Below are positions 1-8,290 of a DNA stretch of 9,526 nucleotides, in pieces. The notes beneath the pieces were generated by a model, which worked only from the letters and a program-made list of their open reading frames with translations, had not been told where the DNA came from and made no database searches. The stretch is taken from positions 5,331 through 14,856 of the forward strand of contig QHVD01000120.1 of NCBI GenBank assembly GCA_003222235.1, read 5' to 3'. Position numbers and translations under genes: made by a program. The first letter of the stretch is position 1, and each line of letters starts with the position of its first letter. The DNA comes from Gemmatimonadota bacterium (lineage in GTDB: Bacteria; Gemmatimonadota; Gemmatimonadetes; Gemmatimonadales; GWC2-71-9).

Positions 1-1
1 C

Positions 2-409
2 GCCGTCGGCTATGCTATCACGACGCTGCGCGAGCTAGCCGATGGCCGCCTGCCGATCTTCGGCATCTGTCTGGGCCACCAGCTGCTCGGGCTCGCACTC
101 GGCGGAGAAACGGTCAAACTTCCATACGGCCACCGGGGGGGCAACCACCCGGTAAGGGATCTTACGACGGGACAAGTACTTATAACGTCGCAGAACCACG
201 GCTTCGCGGTGCGGGGTGACGGAGGCGCGGTCCCAGGTGCCAAAGCGCTCGAAGTGACCCACCGTAACCTCAATGACGGAACGGTAGAAGGGTTGAAGCA
301 CCGGGAGGCCCCTATCTTCGCGGTGCAGTATCACCCCGAGGCATCTCCGGGCCCTCACGATGCCCAACCGCACTTCCGGCAGTTCCTCCAAGCTCTTGAC
401 ACACAATAG
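2..409 (+). CDS. carA: Carbamoyl-phosphate synthase small subunit, C-terminal part (5' end outside window)
   Basis: This is the glutaminase subunit of carbamoyl-phosphate synthetase. It hydrolyses glutamine and passes ammonia to the large subunit for arginine and pyrimidine synthesis. Only the last 135 residues of the class I glutamine amidotransferase domain are present, and the frame is open from the left edge. Visible are the nucleophile-elbow motif FGICLGHQ (nucleophile Cys at codon 68-70), the family segment PYGHRGGNHPV, the SQNHGFAV segment, and YHPEASPGPHD carrying the catalytic His (332-334) and Glu (338-340). The protein ends at TAG 407-409 shortly after that motif, as expected for the family. 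carB does not follow; an HU gene does. Codon use in the last third is less GC-biased than in the genes downstream (for example GTA, CTT, ATA). Family assignment is very secure; the symbol carA rather than another class I amidotransferase rests on the HRGGNHPV and SPGPHD motifs. Confidence 0.93.
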   Translation, partial: AVGYAITTLRELADGRLPIFGICLGHQLLGLALGGETVKLPYGHRGGNHPVRDLTTGQVLITSQNHGFAVRGDGGAVPGAKALEVTHRNLNDGTVEGLKHREAPIFAVQYHPEASPGPHDAQPHFRQFLQALDTQ

Positions 410-424
410 GTAAGCTCGTAAGTT
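396..424 (+). promoter_or_regulatory. Candidate sigma70 promoter for the HU gene
   Basis: A perfect -35 hexamer TTGACA (396-401) is followed after 17 bp by TAAGTT (419-424). TAAGTT keeps the important first TA and last T of the -10 consensus but matches only 3 of 6 positions. The -35 box lies inside the last codons of carA. Transcription would begin near 431 and leave a leader of about 38 nt before the HU start at 469. The leader holds a purine-rich ribosome-binding site (GAGGGGGA, 458-465). Prediction by eye only. Confidence 0.5.
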
Positions 425-468
425 GGCCGCTCATCTGTGGCAGCCCTTGGGCCCTTCGAGGGGGACGG

Positions 469-783
469 ATGACGAAGGCCGACCTGGTCGAGAAGGTCAC
501 CGCTCATATCGCACGCACTGCCGGTCCCCTCATTTCAAAAAAGGACTGCGCCCGCGTCGTCGACTCCTTCCTGGACGCGGTGAAGGCAGCGCTCGCTGAA
601 CAGCATAACATTGAGATACGCGGGTTTGGGACGTTCAAGATTCGCCAGCGCAAGACCCGCATGGCGCGCAACCCGCGCACCGGTGACCCGGTCGAAGTCG
701 CCGCTCGTCCCGTCCCTGTCTTCAAGCCCAGCAAGGAGTTGCGAGCGATGGTGGCGGAGGCGAGCGAGCGAGTCACGCCCTGA
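469..783 (+). CDS. HU/IHF-family nucleoid DNA-binding protein
   Basis: A small basic protein of 104 residues that, by family, binds and bends DNA as a dimer and helps to organise the nucleoid. The N-terminal helical dimerisation part (about 1-45, starting MTKADLVEKV) is followed by the signature GFGTF (52-56). The DNA-binding beta-arm carries RNPRTG (67-72) with the intercalating proline, and the fold closes with PVFKPSKELR (83-92). It is slightly longer than the usual 90 residues because of a short C-terminal tail. The start ATG at 469 sits behind a purine-rich site at 458-465. The gene has its own candidate promoter upstream and a strong terminator downstream, so it is probably a single-gene unit. 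HU versus IHF subunit cannot be settled from sequence alone; a homodimeric HU is the simpler reading. Confidence 0.95.
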   Translation: MTKADLVEKVTAHIARTAGPLISKKDCARVVDSFLDAVKAALAEQHNIEIRGFGTFKIRQRKTRMARNPRTGDPVEVAARPVPVFKPSKELRAMVAEASERVTP

Positions 784-804
784 GACACGGCTGGCGCCGT
801 ACCG

Positions 805-839
805 GCGGCCCGGACTAACCGTCTGGGCCGCTTTGTTTT
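805..839 (+). terminator. Rho-independent terminator after the HU gene
   Basis: The 11-nt arms 805-815 and 821-831 pair along their full length, with one G-U pair, around a 5-nt loop (TAACC). A T-rich tail (TTTGTTTT, 832-839) follows directly. It lies 21 bp after the HU stop and 42 bp before the next start, so it separates the HU gene from the peptidase and moa genes. Confidence 0.85.
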
Positions 840-869
840 GGACGAGGTGGCATGGGTTCAACCCTTCCC

Positions 870-873
870 GGAG
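870..873 (+). promoter_or_regulatory. Ribosome-binding site that fixes the GTG start of the M61 peptidase
   Basis: GGAG at 870-873 lies 7 nt before GTG 881. The frame is open much further upstream, but that stretch runs through the HU gene and its terminator. This site, together with the signal peptide that begins right at the GTG, decides the start. Confidence 0.65.
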
Positions 874-880
874 CGTTCGC

Positions 881-2674
881 GTGCGTTCGCTACTGACGCC
901 ATTCTTGATCGCCGTCCCACTGTCCGCTCAAACCGTCCAGTACGAAGTGTCCGTCGCGTCGGCCTCGGCGCACTTGCTTCACGTCGCCGCCGAGTTTCCC
1001 ACCCGCGGCCAGGAGACGCTGTACGTCTCGCTCCCCGCATGGAGTCCCGGCGCCTACGAGATCCAGAACTACGCGCGCTACCTGCGTCACTTCGGCGCCA
1101 AGAGCTCATCGGGGCAGGCCCTGTTTTGGGACCGGTTCGACAAGGACACCTGGCGCGTCCCCACGGGCAAGAGCGACCGAGTGACGATCGCGTTCGATTA
1201 CCTCGCGGACACGATCGATCTCTCGATCGCTCGCCTTGTGGACGACTTCGGCCAGTTCCTCGGCACGAACCTATTCCTGTACGAGGAGGGCCAGCTCGAT
1301 CGGCCGGCTGAAGTGCGCTTCGCGCTGCCGGCGGGATGGCAGGTGACGACCGCGCTGAAGGGTTCGGGGAGCGGACCCTACACCGCCGCCGACTACCACG
1401 AGCTCGCCGATGCGGAGTCCTTCATCGGGAAATACAGCCTCGACTCGATCCGCGTGGACGGCAGGTCGATCCGGATCGCGGTGTGGCCCGCTGAGGCCTA
1501 CTCACCGGCCGTCGCGCGCAACATGCGTACCGACCTCGAGAAGATCGCGAAGACGGAGAACACGTTGTTCGGCGGCCCGCCGTACGACAACTACACGGTC
1601 TTCTTCAACGTCATCCACGAGCCGGTCAACTTCGGGGGCGGGCTCGAGCACAGCGCCGCGCAGTTCGACATCCTGCCGGCGGGTGCGTTTGCCGACGCGG
1701 CGGGGAACCTGGGCAGCTTCATGGTGCCGCTCTTGTCCCACGAATATTTCCACGTCTTCAACGTGAAGCGGATCCGGCCCTCGGACATGTGGCCCTACGA
1801 CTACCACGGGGAGCAGTACACTCCGCTCCTGTGGTGGTCGGAGGGGGTCACGGACTATTATGCGGACCTGACCAACATCCGCTCCGGGCTCTGGACCGCG
1901 GAGCAGTTCCTGAGCAACGTCGCGGCGGACATGCGGCAGGTGGAATCGACGCCCGAGCCGTGGAGCGAGGAGGACGGCAGCGTCGCGACGTGGATCAACG
2001 AGGTCTTCGTCAACAGCTCGCAGCTGTACTACCCGAAGGGGGCCTTGACCGGGCTGTTGCTCGACGTCTCGATCCGCGACGCGACGGACGACCGTCACGG
2101 CCTGGACGACGTCATGCGGGCGCTGTACACCCGCTTCTATCAGCAGCGCAAGGGGTTCCGCACGGCGGACCTGCTCGCCCTGTTGCGTGAGTTCGGCATG
2201 CTGGACGCGGACCGGTTCTACCAGCAGTACATCAACGGTCGCGAGCCGCTCCCCTACGAAACGGTGCTCACCAAGGCAGGAATCGCCGTCCACCGTCAGA
2301 CGGCTTCCGCTCCGTTCCTCGGCGTCAACGCGCAGCCCGGCCCCGGCCCCGAGCGCAAGCTGGTGGTGCAGGATGTGGTAGCGGGGAGCTCGGCCGACGC
2401 AGCCGGGGTCAAGTCGGGTGATGTGCTCATGAAGGTGGGCGACGTAGAGGCCCGTACGGACGAGGACTGGGGCGCGAAGTTCCGCCGGCGCTACCGCGGG
2501 CAGGCCGGCGCGCCCATCACGATCACCGTTCAGCGGGATCAGGCGACCGTCACCCTCAACACCCAGGTGCGCGAGCGGGGGGCGACGACGTTCGAGGTGA
2601 CGCTCGCGCCCACTCCCACCCCGAAGCAGGCTAAGATCTGGCGGGGAGTCTCCTCCGGTTCCACCGGCAGCTGA
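881..2674 (+). CDS. Secreted M61-family metallopeptidase (glycyl aminopeptidase-like) with PDZ domain
   Basis: A zinc peptidase of 597 residues, probably exported to the periplasm or envelope. The M61 family releases N-terminal residues, with a known preference for glycine or alanine; the substrate here is unknown. A short signal peptide is visible (MRSLLTPFLIAVPLSA, then Q17). The family N-terminal beta region is followed by the conserved GGGLEH (252-257), the zinc motif HEYFH (287-291) and the third zinc ligand Glu321 in WWSEGVTDYY. A PDZ domain lies at about 478-565 (FLGVNAQPG, then GVKSGDVLMKVGD). The GTG start is chosen because it has GGAG 7 nt upstream and begins the signal peptide; no in-frame ATG fits. 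It is followed by moaD after 22 bp, in the same direction, but no functional link to molybdopterin synthesis is evident. The 16-residue signal peptide is on the short side. Confidence 0.92.
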   Translation: MRSLLTPFLIAVPLSAQTVQYEVSVASASAHLLHVAAEFPTRGQETLYVSLPAWSPGAYEIQNYARYLRHFGAKSSSGQALFWDRFDKDTWRVPTGKSDRVTIAFDYLADTIDLSIARLVDDFGQFLGTNLFLYEEGQLDRPAEVRFALPAGWQVTTALKGSGSGPYTAADYHELADAESFIGKYSLDSIRVDGRSIRIAVWPAEAYSPAVARNMRTDLEKIAKTENTLFGGPPYDNYTVFFNVIHEPVNFGGGLEHSAAQFDILPAGAFADAAGNLGSFMVPLLSHEYFHVFNVKRIRPSDMWPYDYHGEQYTPLLWWSEGVTDYYADLTNIRSGLWTAEQFLSNVAADMRQVESTPEPWSEEDGSVATWINEVFVNSSQLYYPKGALTGLLLDVSIRDATDDRHGLDDVMRALYTRFYQQRKGFRTADLLALLREFGMLDADRFYQQYINGREPLPYETVLTKAGIAVHRQTASAPFLGVNAQPGPGPERKLVVQDVVAGSSADAAGVKSGDVLMKVGDVEARTDEDWGAKFRRRYRGQAGAPITITVQRDQATVTLNTQVRERGATTFEVTLAPTPTPKQAKIWRGVSSGSTGS

Positions 2675-2696
2675 CGGGCGCTATCTTCCTGGCCGT

Positions 2697-2963
2697 ATGC
2701 AGCTCAGCGTCGCGTCCGGAACGGTTCGCGTGCAGTTCTTCGCCCGCTACGCGGAGATGGTGGGGTGCCGCGAGGCGGCGATCGTGGTGACGCTCCCGGC
2801 CACCGTCGGCGACGTGGTGCGCCGGGTGCGGGAAGAGCTGCCCGGCGCCCGCGGTCTTCCAGAGCGGCCACTCACCGCCGTGAACTTGAAGCACGTGAAG
2901 CTCGATGCCTCCGTGCAGGACGGCGACGAGGTGGCCTTGCTGCCGCCGGTCGCGGGAGGCTAG
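2697..2963 (+). CDS. moaD: Molybdopterin synthase sulfur-carrier subunit MoaD
   Basis: An 88-residue ubiquitin-fold protein. In its thiocarboxylated form MoaD supplies the sulfur that MoaE inserts into precursor Z (cPMP) to make molybdopterin. Family marks are VQFFARYAEMVG at the N-terminus, the hydrophobic core ATVGDVVRRV, the VNLKHVKLDASVQDGDEVALLPPVAGG-type ending, and above all the terminal Gly-Gly that is activated and thiocarboxylated. The TAG at 2961-2963 must act as a stop for this tail to be exposed. The ATG at 2697 has no clear ribosome-binding site. A GTG at 2730, giving a start right at VQFFARY with GGA 9 nt upstream, is an alternative that matches the usual family N-terminus at least as well. 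It lies in order with moaE and moaA. Confidence 0.9.
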   Translation: MQLSVASGTVRVQFFARYAEMVGCREAAIVVTLPATVGDVVRRVREELPGARGLPERPLTAVNLKHVKLDASVQDGDEVALLPPVAGG

Positions 2964-2966
2964 ACC

Positions 2967-3122
2967 AATGCGGAATGCGGAGTGCGGAATGACGATAAGA
3001 CGAATGCGGAGTGCGGAATGCGGAATGCGGAATTGAACGACATGGTTCGATCCAATACGCGCGCCACCGGGTTCGACGGGGGCGCGATACATTCCGCACT
3101 CCGCATTCCGCATTCCGCATTC
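2967..3122. repeat. Period-7 TGCGGAR repeat array forming a long inverted repeat between moaD and moaE
   Basis: Two direct blocks of the 7-nt unit TGCGGAA/TGCGGAG (2967-2991 and 3002-3034) are followed, after 56 bp of unrelated sequence, by an inverted block (3090-3122). Block 1 matches the reverse complement of 3090-3114 exactly over 25 nt. Block 2 (3002-3033) pairs with 3091-3122 over 32 positions with one G-T pair and one A-C mismatch. The two left blocks therefore compete for the same right arm. The array begins 4 bp after the moaD stop and ends 2 bp before the moaE ribosome-binding site. All six frames crossing it give only low-complexity peptides (such as RNAECG), so no gene is called here. 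Confidence 0.93.
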
Positions 3123-3136
3123 TTGAGGCAGCGGGC

Positions 3137-3622
3137 ATGAGCTTTCTCACGCGCAGCCCCCTCTCCCTCGACGCGCTTCTCGGCGAAGTGTCCTCGCCCG
3201 AACGCGGCGGCACGTGCGCGTTCCTGGGCACCGTGCGCAACGGGCCGGAGGAGCACGGCGTGACCGCGATCGAGTACTCGGCATACGACGAGATGGCGGA
3301 CGCCGAGCTCGGTCGCATTCTCTCCGAGGTGCGGGAGCGGTGGCCCCAGGCACGCGCCGGCGTGCGTCATCGGATCGGCAAGATCCCGGCGGGGGAGGCG
3401 AGCATCGCGATCGTCGTCGCGGCCCCGCACCGCGCGCAGGCGTTCGAGGCGTGCCGCTACGTCATCGAGGAAATAAAGCGCCGCGTCCCCGTCTGGAAGA
3501 GGGAGCTGCGGCTCGACGGCACCGCCGTGTGGGTCGATCCCTCCGGCCAGCCGACGACCTCACCCCCAGTCCCGACCCCCTCGCCCTTCTCCCGCCTTGC
3601 GGAGAGGGAGGGCCATGTCTGA
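3137..3622 (+). CDS. moaE: Molybdopterin synthase catalytic subunit MoaE, with repeat-encoded C-terminal tail
   Basis: The catalytic large subunit of molybdopterin synthase (161 residues); with MoaD it makes the dithiolene of molybdopterin in the cytoplasm. Family motifs are GTCAFLGTVRN (25-35), EYSAYDEMA, HRIGKIPAGEASIAIVVAAPHRAQAFEACRYVI-type core, and the lysine-bearing PVWKRE with active-site lysines nearby. ATG 3137 is chosen because GAGG (3125-3128) lies 8 nt upstream and family homology begins here. The frame is open back to 3011, but only through the heptamer repeats. The usual family end is near DPSGQPTT. About 22 further residues, rich in Pro and Ser, are encoded by the C-rich repeat at 3558-3612. 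The stop TGA overlaps the moaA start by 8 bp, suggesting translational coupling. Confidence 0.94.
   Translation: MSFLTRSPLSLDALLGEVSSPERGGTCAFLGTVRNGPEEHGVTAIEYSAYDEMADAELGRILSEVRERWPQARAGVRHRIGKIPAGEASIAIVVAAPHRAQAFEACRYVIEEIKRRVPVWKRELRLDGTAVWVDPSGQPTTSPPVPTPSPFSRLAEREGHV
3558..3612. repeat. C-rich hairpin repeat (copy 1) at the moaE/moaA junction
   Basis: The element begins CCTCACCCCC (3558-3567), contains GACCCCCTC (3574-3582), and closes with an imperfect hairpin whose left arm is within 3583-3595 and right arm GCGGAGAGGGAGGG is 3599-3612. Both short blocks recur at the right edge of the window (9461-9509), so this is a dispersed family. Here it lies inside the moaE reading frame and its right arm is also the purine-rich ribosome-binding site of moaA (start 3615). 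Confidence 0.75.
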
Positions 3623-4649
3623 GGCGCTTCACGACGCGTTCGGCCGGCCGCTCGCGAGCCTGCGCGTCTCGGTGACCGACCGCTGCAACATGCGGTGCCG
3701 CTACTGCATGCCCGAGGACGAGTACGTGTGGCTGCCGCGCGAGTCGATCCTCACGTTCGAAGAGATCGCCCGTCTCGCGCAGGTATTCGCGGGACTGGGC
3801 GTGCACAAAGTTCGGCTGACGGGCGGCGAGCCGCTGCTCCGGCAAGACCTCGCGACGCTGGTGGAGATGATCACGCGGGTCGGGGGCCTCACCGACCTCG
3901 CGCTGACGACGAACGGCCTGTTGCTCGCGAAGCAGGCGGCCGAGCTGCGGCGGGCGGGCCTGCGCCGGGTCACCGTGAGCCTCGACACCCTGCGCCCTCA
4001 ACGCATGCTGGCCTTCGCGAAGAGCGCCCGCCACGCCGACCTGCTCGGCGGGATCGCGGCGGCGCGGGCGGCGGGGTTCGAGCGACTCAAGCTCAACACC
4101 GTCGTGATCCGCGGCTTCAACGACGACGAGCTCGCCGACCTAGTCGAGTTCGCGCGAGCCCACGACGCCGAGGTCCGGTTCATCGAGTACATGGACGTGG
4201 GCGGCGCGACGCGGTGGTCCATGGACCAGGTGGTGTCGCAGCGCGAGATCCTCGACGCGCTGAGCCGTGCCTACGGCCGGATCGAGCCGCTCCAGGAGAA
4301 GGGACCCTCTAGGGCGCCGGCGGAGCGCTTCCGGCTGCCGGACGGCACGACCTTCGGCGTGATCGCGTCGGTCACGGCGCCGTTCTGCCGCACCTGCGAC
4401 CGCAGCCGTCTCACCGCGGACGGCGCCTGGCTCTTGTGCCTGTACTCGGAGCACGGCGTGGACCTGCGGGAGCCGCTGCGTTGCGGTGCGACGAACGAGG
4501 CACTGGCTGCGCTGATCGCCGCCACCTGGCGCGCGCGCAGCGACCGCGGCGCCGAGGAGCGGCTCGGGCTGCCCCAGCGCGGCGCGCTCTATCAGCTCGA
4601 CCGCCTGCGCGCCGACCCGCACCGGGAAATGCACACCCGGGGCGGGTGA
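3615..4649 (+). CDS. moaA: GTP 3',8-cyclase MoaA (radical SAM)
   Basis: A radical-SAM enzyme of 344 residues that turns GTP into 3',8-cyclo-GTP, the first step of molybdenum cofactor synthesis; MoaC, not present in this window, finishes cPMP. The N-terminal [4Fe-4S] site is CNMRCRYC (C24, C28, C31). The SAM-binding motif TGGEPLLR follows, then TTNGLLL and SLDTL. The second cluster, which holds GTP, is formed by C258, C261 and C275 (C-x2-C-x13-C). The chain ends in Gly-Gly, which is needed for activity in the family. ATG 3615 overlaps the end of moaE by 8 bp and is preceded by a GGAGAGGGAGGG site that belongs to a repeat. mdh begins 9 bp after the stop. All key residues are present, so the enzyme should be active. 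Confidence 0.97.
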   Translation: MSEALHDAFGRPLASLRVSVTDRCNMRCRYCMPEDEYVWLPRESILTFEEIARLAQVFAGLGVHKVRLTGGEPLLRQDLATLVEMITRVGGLTDLALTTNGLLLAKQAAELRRAGLRRVTVSLDTLRPQRMLAFAKSARHADLLGGIAAARAAGFERLKLNTVVIRGFNDDELADLVEFARAHDAEVRFIEYMDVGGATRWSMDQVVSQREILDALSRAYGRIEPLQEKGPSRAPAERFRLPDGTTFGVIASVTAPFCRTCDRSRLTADGAWLLCLYSEHGVDLREPLRCGATNEALAALIAATWRARSDRGAEERLGLPQRGALYQLDRLRADPHREMHTRGG

Positions 4650-4658
4650 CCTCCCTGC

Positions 4659-5588
4659 ATGGTCAAGAAGATCACTGTCGTCGGCGCCGGGAACGTGGGT
4701 GCAACCGCCGCGCAACGCCTCGCCGAGAAGGAGCTCGCCAGGAGCGTCGTCCTCGTGGACGTGATCGAGGGCGTGCCGCAGGGGAAGGGGCTAGACCAGT
4801 GGGAGTCGGCGCCGATCGAGGGGTTCGACACGCGGGTGGTGGGCGCGAACGACTACGGCCCCGCCGCGGGGAGCGAGATCGTCGTCGTGACGGCGGGGAT
4901 CGCCCGCAAGCCCGGCATGAGCCGCGACGACCTGGTCCGCACCAACGCCGACATCGTGAAGCAGGTCGCCCAGGAGATCAAGCAGCATTGCCCCCAGGCG
5001 ATCGTCGTGGTGGTCTCGAACCCGCTCGACGTGATGTGCTGGGTCACGAAGCAGGTGACGGGATTCCCGCGGGAACGCGTCATCGGCATGGCCGGCGTGC
5101 TCGACACGGCCCGCTATCGGGCCTTCCTGGCGGAGGCGCTCGACGTCTCCGTCGAGGACATCCAGGCGATGGTGCTGGGCGGCCACGGCGACACGATGGT
5201 ACCGCTCGTCTCGTACACGGCCGTTTCCGGGATCCCCGTCACCCACTTCCTCGACGGAGCCGCCCTCGGCAAGATCGTCGAGCGCACCCGGAACGGCGGC
5301 GCCGAGATCGTGAGCTACCTGAAGACCGGCTCGGCGTACTACGCGCCGTCCGCCGCCGTGGTGCAGATGGTCGAGGCGATCGTGCGGGACAAGAAGCGGG
5401 TGCTCCCGTGCGCCGCGTGGCTCGAGGGCGAATACGGCCTCTCGGGGATGTACTGCGGCGTGCCGTGCAAGCTCGGCCGCCGGGGCGTGGAGCAGGTGAT
5501 CGAGGTGAAGCTGTCGGCCGAAGAGCAGGCGGCGCTGAAGAAGTCCGCCGAGGCCGTGAAGCAAACGATGGAGGCGGTGAAGCTCTAG
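4659..5588 (+). CDS. mdh: Malate dehydrogenase (LDH-like, NAD-dependent)
   Basis: A 309-residue enzyme of the lactate/malate dehydrogenase superfamily that oxidises malate to oxaloacetate in the TCA cycle. The Rossmann motif GAGNVG is at 9-14, and Asp34 at the end of the second strand indicates NAD rather than NADP. The substrate-specificity loop IARKPGMSR carries Arg83 and Arg89; arginine at the first position marks malate rather than lactate. The catalytic pair is Asp149 (in GVLDTARYR, with Arg152) and His176 (GGHGDTM). It starts 9 bp after moaA with no strong ribosome-binding site, so it may rely on coupling. Its stop TAG lies 7 bp from the end of the convergent sdhB. The location beside sdhCAB joins two TCA-cycle steps. 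Confidence 0.96.
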   Translation: MVKKITVVGAGNVGATAAQRLAEKELARSVVLVDVIEGVPQGKGLDQWESAPIEGFDTRVVGANDYGPAAGSEIVVVTAGIARKPGMSRDDLVRTNADIVKQVAQEIKQHCPQAIVVVVSNPLDVMCWVTKQVTGFPRERVIGMAGVLDTARYRAFLAEALDVSVEDIQAMVLGGHGDTMVPLVSYTAVSGIPVTHFLDGAALGKIVERTRNGGAEIVSYLKTGSAYYAPSAAVVQMVEAIVRDKKRVLPCAAWLEGEYGLSGMYCGVPCKLGRRGVEQVIEVKLSAEEQAALKKSAEAVKQTMEAVKL

Positions 5589-5595
5589 GGCGCGA

Positions 5596-6374
5596 TCACG
5601 CCTCCACACCATCTCCTCTGACGTCTGACGTCTGACGTCTGAGTGTCGCAGTCAGGTAGTCCCGATTGAGCCGCGCGATGAAGTCGATGCTGATCTCCTT
5701 GGGGCACGCGGCCATGCACTCGCCGTGATTGGTGCACGCCCCGAACCCTTCCGCATCCATCTGCGCCACCGTGTCCGCCACCCGGGAGTGACGCTCCGGT
5801 TGGCCCTGCGGCAAGAGCCCGAGGTGGGAAACCTAGGCCGCGACGAACAGCATCGCGGAGGCGTTGGGGCAGGCGGCGACGCAGGCGCGGCAGCCGATGC
5901 ACTGCGCCGCGTCCATGGCCAGGTCGGCGTCGCGCTTGGGCACGAGGAGCGAGTTCGCCTCGGGCGCGCTGCCGGTGCGCACGGTGATGTACCCGCCCGC
6001 CTGGATGATGCGGTCGAACGCGCTCCGGTCCACGACCAGGTCCTTGACGACCGGAAACGCCCGCGCCCGCCACGGCTCGATCCAGATCTCGGCGCCGTCC
6101 GGGAAGTGGCGCATGTGGAGCTGGCAGGCTGTGGTGGCCCGCTCGGGCCCGTGGGGCCGGCCGTTGATCACCATGCCGCAGGCGCCGCAGATCCCCTCGC
6201 GGCAGTCGTGGTCGAAGGCGATCGGCTCCTCCCTCCGGGCGACGAGCTGCTCGTTCAGCACGTCGAGCACCTCGAGGAACGACATGTCCGGGCTCACGTC
6301 CGCGACGTCGTAGCGGACGAACTCGCCCGGCGCCGCGGGTCCCGCCTGACGCCAGACGTGCAGCTCCACCTTCA

Positions 6375-6375
<1 letters not shown>
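5596..6375 (-). pseudogene. sdhB: Succinate dehydrogenase iron-sulfur subunit, interrupted by one in-frame TAG
   Basis: The electron-carrying subunit of complex II, 259 codons with the interruption. The first part (180 residues, 5836-6375) has the [2Fe-2S] site C58, C63, C66, C84 and the motif CIGCRACVAAC (C159, C162, C165, C169). Codon 181 is TAG (CTA on the + strand, 5833-5835). The same frame then continues without any other damage through VSHLGLLPQGQPERH and CTNHGECMAACPKEIS (C214, C220, C224) to TGA at 5596-5598. By family, C169/C214/C220 bind the [3Fe-4S] cluster and C224 completes the [4Fe-4S] cluster, so the 180-residue product could not work. Relatives normally have Lys at this place (AAG, one base from TAG). 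The start ATG overlaps the sdhA stop by one base (TAATG). The last dozen residues come from a TCTGACG repeat. It could be a base error, a recent mutation or a readthrough site. Confidence 0.9.
5617..5642. repeat. Period-7 TCTGACG tandem repeat at the convergent mdh/sdhB ends
   Basis: Three complete TCTGACG units (5617-5637) and five bases of a fourth. Each junction makes the palindrome GACGTC. It lies within the 3' end of sdhB and encodes the tail RRQTSDVRG there. It differs in sequence from the TGCGGAR array but has the same 7-nt period. No T-tract terminator is seen between mdh and sdhB. Confidence 0.88.
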
Positions 6376-8288
<1,913 letters not shown>

Positions 8289-8290
8289 GC

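Noticed and set aside
611..880. Upstream starts for the M61 peptidase in the open frame from 611
   Set aside because: This stretch overlaps the HU gene and its terminator. The signal peptide and ribosome-binding site fix GTG 881.
2961..2963. Genome-wide use of TAG as a sense codon
   Set aside because: TAG ends moaD exactly after the Gly-Gly that must be terminal, and also ends carA and mdh at normal family length.
2967..3122. Tandem repeats as a possible CRISPR array
   Set aside because: The unit is 7 nt and contiguous, there are no unique regular spacers, and the arms are inverted. No cas genes are near.
3011..3136. A longer MoaE start at 3011
   Set aside because: The extra residues come from the repeat array. 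GAGG at 3125-3128 and family homology both point to ATG 3137.
2960..3430. Several - strand open frames through the moaD-moaE gap as small proteins
   Set aside because: They only translate the heptamer repeats and the reverse of moaE, with no family features.
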